Source: CALHVX01 sp038757945 | Lineage (GTDB): Bacteria > Pseudomonadota > Gammaproteobacteria > Pseudomonadales > Azotimanducaceae | DNA length: 37,607 bases | Reading direction: 5' to 3' | Assembly: GCA_038757945.1 (NCBI GenBank) | Contig: JBCDGJ010000033.1 | Location: forward strand, 1-37,607 | In this document: one piece after another, positions 24,588 to 31,674 of the stretch | How positions within the stretch are numbered: the stretch's first letter is position 1 | Layout: each line of letters opens with the position of its first letter | Program-made: the position numbers and the translations under genes | The notes under the pieces: generated by a model | What the model saw: only the letters and a program-made list of their open reading frames with translations | Told to the model about the DNA's origin: nothing | Database searches by the model: none

Positions 24588-25124
24588 ATGAAAGTTGCAG
24601 ACAGCAAGCAGTTCACCCAGTGGTTGGATTCGCGCACGAAAGGCCTGGTGCAGCAGTTTGCCGCGCACACGTCGAGGCGCGGGTTTCTCGGTCGTCTTGG
24701 TGCGGCAATCGTTGGGGTAGGTGCGCTGCCGCTGCTGCCGGTGAGCCGCGCGCTTGCTGCCGACAGCAACAGTGAAGTCGGTGATCCTCAGAGCTGTGAT
24801 TACTGGCGCTACTGTGCCCTTGGCGGCACGCTCTGCTCCTGCTGCGGGGGCTCGATGAATTCCTGCCCGCCGGGTGCTGAGCCGTCGCCAATCACCTGGA
24901 TCGGCACCTGTAACAATCCGGCCGACGGCAAGCACTACCTCATTTCCTACAACGACTGCTGCGGCAAAGCGATGTGCAACCGCTGCTTCTGCCACAACAC
25001 CGAGCGTGATAAGCCCGTCTACTTTCCCTCCAAGAGCAATGACATCCTCTGGTGCTTCGGCACCAAGAGTCACTCCTACCACTGTACGGTGGGAATCGTC
25101 ATGGGCGAGGCCGGCAGCGCTTAG
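24588..25124 (+). CDS. aauA: TTQ-bearing amine dehydrogenase light chain, AADH type
   Basis: A 178-residue precursor. The Tat signal SRRGFLGRLGAAIVGVGALPLL (Arg30-Arg31) exports it folded. The catalytic cofactor tryptophan tryptophylquinone should form from Trp104 (ITWIGTC) and Trp155 (DILWCFG), 51 residues apart as in known enzymes. Fourteen cysteines are present: the twelve of methylamine dehydrogenase plus Cys86 and Cys130, which I recall as an aromatic-amine-dehydrogenase feature. The Trp155-Thr167 spacing of 12 also fits AADH. The catalytic Asp (Asp123, NDCC) and Thr167 are kept, but the second active-site Asp (CAVDG in AADH, Asp32 in MADH) is Gly79 here (CALGG). The start is ATG 24588; the next gene follows two bases after the stop. 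Confidence 0.92.
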   Translation: MKVADSKQFTQWLDSRTKGLVQQFAAHTSRRGFLGRLGAAIVGVGALPLLPVSRALAADSNSEVGDPQSCDYWRYCALGGTLCSCCGGSMNSCPPGAEPSPITWIGTCNNPADGKHYLISYNDCCGKAMCNRCFCHNTERDKPVYFPSKSNDILWCFGTKSHSYHCTVGIVMGEAGSA

Positions 25125-25126
25125 CG

Positions 25127-25549
25127 ATGCGCAGCCAACGCTCTGGTTGCGGCTGGCTGCTGGCGGCAGCCCTGGTTTCCGGCGCCGCGGTCGCGGAAGA
25201 GCGTACGCCGCAGGTGAACTACCTTCTGCACTGCGGCGGCTGTCATCTGCCCGATGGTCGCGGTGCCCCGCCGGTGCCCTCGCTCACGGATGAAGTCGTG
25301 CAGCTGTCGGACGTTGACGCTGTGCGGCGGTATCTCGTACAGGTCCCCGGATCGTCGCAGGCGCCGGTCAGCGACGCGGAACTTGCTGAGATCCTGAATT
25401 GGGTGTTCACCGAACTGCGAACCGTACCGCTGCCGGCCGGATTCACACCGCTGACCGCGGAGGAAGTGGGCTCGGCACGCGCGACGGTGCTGCTGGACCC
25501 CATGGGCGAGCGGACGCGCCTATGGAACCTTTACTACCACCAGCAGTAG
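25127..25549 (+). CDS. Periplasmic monoheme c-type cytochrome of the amine dehydrogenase cluster
   Basis: A 140-residue protein with a signal peptide (residues 1-23) and one heme c motif, CGGCH (Cys36, Cys39, His40), followed by LPDGRGAPPVPSL. A small monoheme cytochrome downstream of aauA is also known in aromatic amine dehydrogenase clusters, so it probably takes electrons from the TTQ enzyme, directly or via a copper protein. The usual distal Met ligand region reads VPGSSQAPVSDAELAEILNW without Met; the only Met in the mature chain is Met126 near the C-terminus. The ATG follows the aauA stop by two bases, so it is coupled. Confidence 0.87.
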   Translation: MRSQRSGCGWLLAAALVSGAAVAEERTPQVNYLLHCGGCHLPDGRGAPPVPSLTDEVVQLSDVDAVRRYLVQVPGSSQAPVSDAELAEILNWVFTELRTVPLPAGFTPLTAEEVGSARATVLLDPMGERTRLWNLYYHQQ

Positions 25550-25587
25550 TGCTGTAGGCGCCCGCGATTCCTGCGGCTCCTGTTCCG

Positions 25588-26097
25588 CTAGTCTGGTTCA
25601 CCCGCTGCAGCTGCCTTCGCGGCCTTCGTCTGGCGGGTCAGTGCGACGACGTCTTCCCAGTTCTCGTTCAGGATCAGGAACGACATCGCGTAGTGCGCGA
25701 TCTTCCAGCCGTCCGCCGTGTTCAGCAGTACGCCGGTGCCGCGAAAGCGGCCGTTCGTCTCGGAAAACACAACCTCATCGAACCAGGCCACAGTGCCGTC
25801 CGGCGTAAGATCAACGTTGCGCTCGACGGACCGGTAGCTCCAGCCGCGGCCGTTCTGAAAGCGTCCGCTGACGTAGTCGGTGAAGTCCGGTTGCTTCGGC
25901 CAGCGTTCCCACTCGTCGGTTCCGAGGAAGACGCCGTTACCGGTCATCAGCCCGAGATAGGCGTCTTTGTCGCCGCGGTCAGCGGCGGCGTGAAAGGCAT
26001 CGAGGGTGGCGCCGATGGCGGTCAGGGCGTTGTCTTCGGCAGCCGCCAGGCTGGACACGAGGAGCAGCAGCAGGCTGAGGCGGTTGAGGGTGCGCAT
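25588..26097 (-). CDS. Secreted SnoaL/NTF2-like protein
   Basis: A 169-residue protein with a clear signal peptide (MRTLNRLSLLLLLVSSLAAA) and a SnoaL-like domain: IGATLDAFHAAADRGDKDAYLGLMTGNGVFLGTDEWERW, RNVDLTPDGTVAWFDEVV, FRGTGVLLNTADGWKIAHYAMSF. This is the SnoaL_3 type of small, cone-shaped domain; relatives are of unknown function or help in metabolite turnover. A longer frame runs upstream to 26265, but ATG 26097 has GGAGG at the right distance and starts the signal peptide. It converges on the cytochrome gene and lies 58 bases downstream of the LysR gene on the same strand. Confidence 0.85.
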   Translation of the reverse strand: MRTLNRLSLLLLLVSSLAAAEDNALTAIGATLDAFHAAADRGDKDAYLGLMTGNGVFLGTDEWERWPKQPDFTDYVSGRFQNGRGWSYRSVERNVDLTPDGTVAWFDEVVFSETNGRFRGTGVLLNTADGWKIAHYAMSFLILNENWEDVVALTRQTKAAKAAAAGEPD

Positions 26098-26155
26098 GGT
26101 CGGCTCCTCCGGGGTCATCGGTGCAGAAGGACTGATCGTCGAGAGCCATCGACCC

Positions 26156-27061
26156 TCAGCGTGCAGCGTTGGTCTGCTGTTCTCCCATGGACTGCGCCAA
26201 CCAGTCAACAAAGGCGCGGGCCCTGGCCGGCGGACGGCGACCGGATGGATAGACTGCCCAGACATCCACCGTTGGCAGCGACCACTGTTCGAGCACCGGC
26301 GCTACCGCGCCGCTGGCAAGCTCAGCCTCGAACATGCGCGAAGAAACGACGGCCAGCCCGAGATCGGCAAGCACGGCGGCTCGCAGCGCTTCTGCAGCGC
26401 TGACGGTGATGGTGCCCTTCAGCGTGACGGGTGTGGCGCGCCGGCCCCGACGGAAAGTCCAACGGTTCGGGTGGCGGAAACCGGTGTAGCTGATGATCGG
26501 GTAGTGCTGCAACGCAGCCGGTGACTGCGGCTGGCCGTGCTGCATGAGGAAACGGCTGGATCCGACCACGAGGCGGTGCGCGGTATCGATGCGACGGGCT
26601 ACGAGCGTTGAATCGACCAGGTCTCCGGCACGGATACCGAGGTCGACACCCTCTTCGACGAGGTTGACCTGCCGGTCATCGAGCACGAACTCGATGCTGA
26701 GCCCCGGGTGTGCTGCGGCGAAGGTACCGAGCCTGGGGATGATCTGCGCGCTGGCGTACACCGGTGGCGCTGAAACTCGGAGGCGGCCGGTCAGCGCCGC
26801 GCTGGCATCGCGAGCAGCCGCTTCTGCGGCGTCGGCCTCGTCGAGCACGATACGCGCCCGTTCGTAAAAGCGCTGGCCCGCGTTCGTGAGGCTGTGCGCT
26901 CTGGTCGTCCGCACGAGCAAACGCACGCCCAGGTACGCCTCGAGGCTGGCAATCGCTTTGGACACTGCCGGTTGCCCGGTGTTCAGGAGCCGTGCGGCAG
27001 CAGAGAAGGAGCCTGTGTCGACGACGGTGACGTACTGACGCATGGCTAGCAGCCGGTCCAT
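26156..27061 (-). CDS. LysR family transcriptional regulator
   Basis: A 301-residue LTTR. The winged helix covers residues 1-60 (MDRLLAMRQYVTVVDTGSFSAAARLLNTGQPAVSKAIASLE, then RLLVRTTR), followed by the linker helix (FYERARIVLDEADAAEAAARD) and the two-lobe effector domain (GRLRVSAPPVYASAQIIPRLGTFAAAHPGLSIEFVLDDR, VDLGIRAGDL). It belongs to the CrgA/DmlR-like group. It is divergent from the beta-hydroxyacid dehydrogenase gene across 110 bases that carry a dyad with the T-N11-A signature, so it probably regulates both itself and that gene. The effector is unknown. Confidence 0.92.
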   Translation of the reverse strand: MDRLLAMRQYVTVVDTGSFSAAARLLNTGQPAVSKAIASLEAYLGVRLLVRTTRAHSLTNAGQRFYERARIVLDEADAAEAAARDASAALTGRLRVSAPPVYASAQIIPRLGTFAAAHPGLSIEFVLDDRQVNLVEEGVDLGIRAGDLVDSTLVARRIDTAHRLVVGSSRFLMQHGQPQSPAALQHYPIISYTGFRHPNRWTFRRGRRATPVTLKGTITVSAAEALRAAVLADLGLAVVSSRMFEAELASGAVAPVLEQWSLPTVDVWAVYPSGRRPPARARAFVDWLAQSMGEQQTNAAR

Positions 27062-27071
27062 AGATATTTCT

Positions 27072-27104
27072 ATTCTCTTTAAGAATGAATGTTATTGATT
27101 CAAT
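27072..27104. promoter_or_regulatory. Probable LysR operator in divergent promoter
   Basis: ATTCT-CTTTA-AGAAT (27072-27086) is a perfect five-base dyad containing T-N11-A (T27073, A27085), the LTTR consensus. An overlapping-range second palindrome, ATTGA-T-TCAAT, lies at 27094-27104. The two centres are 20 bases apart, about two helical turns. The dyads begin 11 bases before the LysR start codon, in an AT-rich island. Confidence 0.6.
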
Positions 27105-27171
27105 GCTACTTCTGAATGGATCTGTGCGGAAGCAGTCTGTTGCCACACACAGCAACTCTTCCGGAGAACAG

Positions 27172-28038
27172 ATGATGAAGGTGACGGTACTGGGTCTTGG
27201 GGCCATGGGTTCGCGGATGGCTGGCCGACTGCTGGATGCCGGGTATGCGCTAACGGTCTGGAATCGAAACGCCGATGCGGGCGCCGTGCTCGAGGCGCGC
27301 GGCGCCGTGGTTGCCGCAACCCCCGCCGCAGCGGTTGCGGCCGCAGAGCTCGTCATCAGCGTGGTGCGCGATGACGAGGCCGCTCGCGACCTCTGGCTGG
27401 CTGCTCCGACCGGTGCGCTTAGCGGGCTGCGCCCGGGTACGCTGGTGATCGAGTCTTCTACGCTGACCGTTGACTGCGTCAGGGCGCTCGGCAGCGCGGT
27501 CTCCGAGGCCGGGGCGGCGTTCCTGGATGCACCCGTGCTTGGCTCCCGCCCCCAGGCCGAAGCGGGGCAGCTGATCCACCTCGTGGGTGGCTCCAGGGCA
27601 GCGCTGGAGCGTGCAGAGCCGGTGCTGGCGTCACTCGGCAGCGCTCGGATACATGGCGGTCCGGTGGGCAGCGGCGCGGCGCTGAAGCTGATCGCAAACC
27701 TGCTGTTCGCCATTCAGGTCGCGGCGCTGGGCGAGCTGCCCGGCCGCATCCGCGAGCTCGGCCTGGATCCACAGCAGACCTTTGCGCAGCTTGCCGGCAC
27801 CCCGGTGCTGAGCCCCGCGGCGGCCGGCGCGGCCGCGCTGATCGTCAATGGGCAACACGCGCCGCTGTTTCCCGTTGAGCTCGTCGCCAAGGACATGCGT
27901 TATGCGCTAGGCGTTAGCGCCGACGCCATGCCCGTCGGTGCTGCATGCGCCGAGGTGTTTGAGCGCGCGATCCAGCGTGGCCTGGGGGCGGCGAACCTGA
28001 CCGTGGTCGCCGAGCTCTATGGGGGTGCTGCGGCCTGA
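27172..28038 (+). CDS. Beta-hydroxyacid dehydrogenase family (3-hydroxyisobutyrate dehydrogenase-like)
   Basis: A 288-residue NAD(P)-dependent enzyme that oxidises a 3-hydroxyacid or reduces a small aldehyde or imine. The Rossmann motif VLGLGAMGSRMAG and WNRN (Arg favouring NADP) are at the start. The substrate motif is DAPVLGSRPQAEAGQL and the catalytic Lys is in GSGAALKLIANLL (about residue 170). The length fits the family. An open frame begins at 27085, but ATG 27172 has a CGGAG site and starts the Rossmann strand. It is divergent from the LysR regulator. Its last 22 bases overlap the end of a convergent lipoprotein gene. It could also be a glyoxylate/succinic semialdehyde-type reductase. 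Confidence 0.9.
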   Translation: MMKVTVLGLGAMGSRMAGRLLDAGYALTVWNRNADAGAVLEARGAVVAATPAAAVAAAELVISVVRDDEAARDLWLAAPTGALSGLRPGTLVIESSTLTVDCVRALGSAVSEAGAAFLDAPVLGSRPQAEAGQLIHLVGGSRAALERAEPVLASLGSARIHGGPVGSGAALKLIANLLFAIQVAALGELPGRIRELGLDPQQTFAQLAGTPVLSPAAAGAAALIVNGQHAPLFPVELVAKDMRYALGVSADAMPVGAACAEVFERAIQRGLGAANLTVVAELYGGAAA

Positions 28039-28661
28039 GCCTGGCCCGGTTCCAGAAACGCGTTCTTCAGATACAGAGCCCAGCGCGCCACGTCGGCCTC
28101 TTCGACGAAGTCGGTCTTCCAGCCGTCAGCGCTGCTGCGGGCCCGGGCTTCTTTCGCCAGCGTGATGACCGCATAGGTTTCCCGCCCCTGAATCACCTTG
28201 ATCAGGCTGACCGTCGCGCGTCCGTTGACCGGCCGCCGCGGGCAGCGGTGCAGTTCCACGGCCACCTTAAGGCCACGCTCGTCGCCGGCGAAGGTGGGTT
28301 CGCGGGAGAACTCGTTGCAGCGATCGGCCTCATCGGTGGCCAGCGCATCGAGAAATTCGAGGGGGTCAGCCTGATCGGCGGCAGGGAAGGCTTCGAAGGT
28401 CAGCGACTCGATGACCTCTGCGTCGGGATCGCGCAGGTAGCGGGCCCGTTTGAAATCGCCGCGGTTGCTGGACGATTCGAGCGTCCAGCCGGTGGGCGGG
28501 ACAACGCGCAGCTGCTCGCCAGCGGGTCCGGTTGCGGGGCTCCCGTCCGTCGTTGGCGGGGCGGATTCCGGTGCGCTGCAGGCGGTCAGCAGCACGAGCA
28601 GCAGCCTGCCGGTACTGCGCAGGGCGCTCAGGCCGAAAGGGTGTTCCAGGCACGGGTACAC
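28017..28661 (-). CDS. Putative lipoprotein of unknown function
   Basis: A 214-residue protein with a lipoprotein signal ending LLVLLTAC (Cys28), then a Pro/Ser/Thr/Gly-rich spacer and a domain of unknown family (LRVVPPTGWTLESSSNRGDFKRARYLRDP, VNGRATVSLIKVIQGRETYAVITLAKEAR). The pattern suggests a small mixed alpha/beta domain with one Cys pair (near residues 114 and 139). Its start lies 34 bases inside the phosphotransferase gene, so it is coupled to it. Its stop overlaps the convergent dehydrogenase by 22 bases. I do not recognise the domain. Confidence 0.75.
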   Translation of the reverse strand: MYPCLEHPFGLSALRSTGRLLLVLLTACSAPESAPPTTDGSPATGPAGEQLRVVPPTGWTLESSSNRGDFKRARYLRDPDAEVIESLTFEAFPAADQADPLEFLDALATDEADRCNEFSREPTFAGDERGLKVAVELHRCPRRPVNGRATVSLIKVIQGRETYAVITLAKEARARSSADGWKTDFVEEADVARWALYLKNAFLEPGQAQAAAPP

Positions 28662-29713
28662 AGGTTCAGTTGCTCCGCTTCCGAGAGGCTCAAGGGTAGC
28701 TGAGCGACACCGTAAATGCGTCGCAGGATCTCTGCTGCGGCAAAAGCCTCGAGCAGGGCTTCATCGACGGTCCGTTCCAACAGGTAGCGGTCAAGCAACG
28801 CATGCCAGGTGGCCTCGTTTTCGCCGGCCAGGGCCAGGTGCGCGCGCATAACCGCCAGATCGAACTCGGCTGGTCCGGCAAAGCTGAATTCCGGATCGAT
28901 CACGTGGGGGTGGTCGCCGCTGTCGAGCAGCCAGCTGCCCGGATAGTAGTCGCCGTGGAGGCGCACCGGGTTGCCGGGGTGTAGTGCATCCGTCGCATGC
29001 CCGAGGTAGAGCGCGCCGAGCTCAGTCAGCTGGCGGCGGGCGCGGCGGTCCTCAAGGATCTGCTGACGCAGCGCTGCCAGGCTCGCGGGCACTTCGACGG
29101 CCGCCGGCACCGCGTAGGGTACGTTGAAGATGTGCTCATGGTTGAGCGTTCGCATGGCTTCGTTCGCGGGTGTGCCGGCCGCCGGAACCCGGGTGTGCAG
29201 GGCCAGCAGCCAGTCCATGATCGCGGGCAGGGCACTGCGCCAGACGGACCGGTGTTCTTCCGGCTGATCGTCGTAGAGGGCGCTGAAGTCCCGCGCGGCG
29301 CCCAGATCTTCGAGTGCGAGCAGATGATGATCCGCGTCGAATCCGAGCAACCTGGGCATCGCCGCAGCAACCTCCGACACCGCTGCGGTGGCCTCATAGA
29401 AGGTGGCTTCCACGGCACCGCGTTCAATGGGCGCCGGGATGTCCGGGTAGCGGGCCACGTAGGGCAGTGCCTGCTTGAGTACCAGCGAGCGGCTGGAATC
29501 CTCGCCAGCCAGCTCGATGCGCAGGGTCCGGTTCATGTTGCCGACACCGGCGGGCTCCGTGCGGGTCAGGTGCTCGCCGGGCTTAATCCACCCGAGGGCT
29601 TCCAGGCGCTGCAGCAGCGGCAGCCAGCGCCCGTCGACAGCCGTCCGGTCCTGACTTTGATCGACTAACGCCGGTTCCGAAGCGAGCAGCAGTTCCTGGG
29701 TCTGGGCAGGCAC
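28628..29713 (-). CDS. APH-type phosphotransferase
   Basis: A 361-residue kinase-fold protein. Features are NMNRTLRIEL in the N-lobe, LVLKQALPYVARYP (Lys), ALEDLGAARDFSALY, the catalytic loop RLHGDYYPGSWLL and metal site HVIDPEFSF. The PEFSF ending and the segment 'KQALPYVA' recall methylthioribose kinase and related small-molecule kinases, though no mtn genes are nearby. The GTG at 29713 is chosen because AAGGA lies seven bases before it; upstream in-frame codons (the frame is open to 29851) run into the cyclase remnant. The substrate is unknown. Confidence 0.82.
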   Translation of the reverse strand: MPAQTQELLLASEPALVDQSQDRTAVDGRWLPLLQRLEALGWIKPGEHLTRTEPAGVGNMNRTLRIELAGEDSSRSLVLKQALPYVARYPDIPAPIERGAVEATFYEATAAVSEVAAAMPRLLGFDADHHLLALEDLGAARDFSALYDDQPEEHRSVWRSALPAIMDWLLALHTRVPAAGTPANEAMRTLNHEHIFNVPYAVPAAVEVPASLAALRQQILEDRRARRQLTELGALYLGHATDALHPGNPVRLHGDYYPGSWLLDSGDHPHVIDPEFSFAGPAEFDLAVMRAHLALAGENEATWHALLDRYLLERTVDEALLEAFAAAEILRRIYGVAQLPLSLSEAEQLNLCTRAWNTLSA

Positions 29714-29741
29714 GGGGGTGTCCTTTACTGGTTCTCGACCG

Positions 29742-30083
29742 TCAACGAATGGCCATTGAACTGATGACCGCCGGTACGGATTCCACGACGCGGGGCTGAC
29801 CCAGCACGAACAGATCTTCGGTCGCTGCGTCTGCGACCAAGGGCCGGTCATCCATGTTTTCCAGGATGTAGACGCCGTTTTTCGTCAGCAGTTCCTGGTG
29901 TACCGGGAACACTTCGGTGGTTTTCTCACCAGCGAGCACTTCCACAGCCCAGGAATCAGCCCCGACAGCGACGACGCCGAGCCCGGGCTCACTGGCCATG
30001 AAGCGGGTCCTGTCCGTATCGGTTACGTCCGGCCACCCGGTAGGGGTCTCGAGCTGAGCGTCTCCCCAGCCAGAGTGAGCGAA
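29742..30083 (-). pseudogene. Remnant of a cyclase-family (kynurenine formamidase-like) gene
   Basis: Without a good start, the frame encodes FAHSGWG, then VVAVGADSWAVEVLAG, FPVHQELLTKNGVYILENM and FVLGQPRVVESVPAVI. These match the C-terminal third of 'cyclase family' (PF04199) metal hydrolases in order. The N-terminal half with the metal-binding HxGTHxD motif is missing. The segment between EPGLG and VVAVGAD also appears about a dozen residues too short. It begins eight bases after mpl ends. It is best read as a deletion remnant. Confidence 0.6.
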
Positions 30084-30090
30084 CGGTGGA

Positions 30091-31494
30091 TTATTCACGG
30101 GCGGCGGCCAGCCGTTCCGGCAGCGTCTGTCGCAGATCGCCGAAGGCACCGTTGCTCATGAGGACGATGTGCCGTCGGCGGCCGTCCCGGGCCAGCGGCA
30201 GGAGGGCTTTCTTCAGCTGTTCCAGATCGTCGAACTGCCGCGCCGGGACGACGCAGTTCTGGACCACCTCGTTCAGGTCCCACTGGATGTTGCTGCCGCG
30301 GAACCAGATGGCGTGATCGGCCGCGGCGCAGCAGGTGGTCAGATCCTGCCGCAGCGAGCCGAGAGACATGGTGTGCGAGCGCGGTTCGATGACGGCGATG
30401 ATTTCTTCGTTGCCGACCGCCTGGCGCAGCCCCTCCAGGGTGAGGCGGATCGCGGTCGGATGGTGTGCGAAGTCGTCGTAGATGCTGATCGTGCCGACCT
30501 CGCCAATGAGCTCCATGCGCCGGGCGACGCCACGGAAATCCGCAAGGGCTTCGATGGCCTGCTCGACCGGGACACCGGCATGGCGCGCAGCGGCGATAGC
30601 GGCCAACGCGTTGCGCTGGTTGTGGCGGCCGAGCAGGGACCAGCGTACTTCGCCGACGCCGGTACCGGACAGCTGCACACCGAAGTGGCGGGCACCGAGA
30701 TCTTTCGGATCGACACTCCAGGTCTCGCCGTTGTCACGCTCGATAGGTTGCCGGGGAGCTTTGACGCCGAAACGGCTGACCGGCGTCCAGCAGCCTCGAT
30801 GCAGAACCTCCTGCAAGGCATCGTCGGCGGATGGCGCTACGATCAGGCCATTCCGTGGCACCGTGCGCAGCAGGTGATGAAACTGGGTTTGGATCGCCGC
30901 CAGATCCGGAAAAATGTCGGCATGGTCGTATTCGAGGTTGTTCAGCACCAGCGTCCGTGGGCGGTAGTGGACGAACTTCGAGCGGCGGTCGAAGTAGGAG
31001 GTGTCGTACTCGTCTGCCTCGATCACGAAGAAGGGCCCATTGCCGAGGCGGGCGGATTGCTCGAAGTTTGCCGGTACGCCGCCGATCAGATAGCCGGGTG
31101 CGAGGCCGGCTGCCTCGAGGATCCAGGCCAGCATGCTGGCGGTGGTGGTCTTGCCATGGGTGCCTGCCACGGCCAGGACCCAGCGGCTCTGCAGCAGATA
31201 ATCACCGAGCCAGGCAGCTCCAGACGTGTAGCGCAGGCCCCGTTCGAGCACGGTTTCCAGCGCTTCGTTGCCCCGGGGCAGGTTGGCGTTGCCGACGATG
31301 ACCAGATCGGGCTCCGGGTCGAGCTGCGCAGGGTCAAAACCGTCGAAGGCGCGAATGTTGGCCGCAGCCAGCTGATCGGACATCGGCGGGTAGACGGCCT
31401 GGTCGAATCCGCTGACCTCATGGCCGAGCTGCTGCGCGAGCTGCGCGATGCTGCCCATGAGGGTGCCACCGATTCCCATGACGTAGATCCGCAT
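30091..31494 (-). CDS. mpl: UDP-MurNAc:L-Ala-gamma-D-Glu-meso-DAP ligase Mpl
   Basis: A 467-residue Mur ligase that reattaches recycled murein tripeptide to UDP-MurNAc with ATP in the cytoplasm. Features are MRIYVMGIGGTLMGSIAQLAQQLGHEVSG (UDP-binding domain), AVAGTHGKTTTASML (P-loop), FFVIEADEYDTSYFDRRSKFVHY, NNLEYDHADIF, LLGRHNQRNALAAIAAA, and DDFAHHPTAI (Mpl-type C-domain). Length matches E. coli Mpl. The same frame stays open far upstream, antisense to the PFK gene, but ATG 31494 has AGGGAGAGCG upstream and starts the conserved N-terminus. It is divergent from PFK across 180 bases. Confidence 0.96.
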   Translation of the reverse strand: MRIYVMGIGGTLMGSIAQLAQQLGHEVSGFDQAVYPPMSDQLAAANIRAFDGFDPAQLDPEPDLVIVGNANLPRGNEALETVLERGLRYTSGAAWLGDYLLQSRWVLAVAGTHGKTTTASMLAWILEAAGLAPGYLIGGVPANFEQSARLGNGPFFVIEADEYDTSYFDRRSKFVHYRPRTLVLNNLEYDHADIFPDLAAIQTQFHHLLRTVPRNGLIVAPSADDALQEVLHRGCWTPVSRFGVKAPRQPIERDNGETWSVDPKDLGARHFGVQLSGTGVGEVRWSLLGRHNQRNALAAIAAARHAGVPVEQAIEALADFRGVARRMELIGEVGTISIYDDFAHHPTAIRLTLEGLRQAVGNEEIIAVIEPRSHTMSLGSLRQDLTTCCAAADHAIWFRGSNIQWDLNEVVQNCVVPARQFDDLEQLKKALLPLARDGRRRHIVLMSNGAFGDLRQTLPERLAAARE

Positions 31495-31674
31495 CTGCGT
31501 TCGCTCTCCCTGGCTACGCGGTTTCGGGCTGCGCGTAATTCGAAGGCGGTCACAAACTGTGCCGCTGTGGACCCGAAACGGATCGCGATTGTCGCATAAC
31601 GGCGAGCGATGCCCGACAATTGCCGGGAATCCGGTTCCCACCGGCCGCCAGTTCGAAATGGAGACTTCGAGGCG

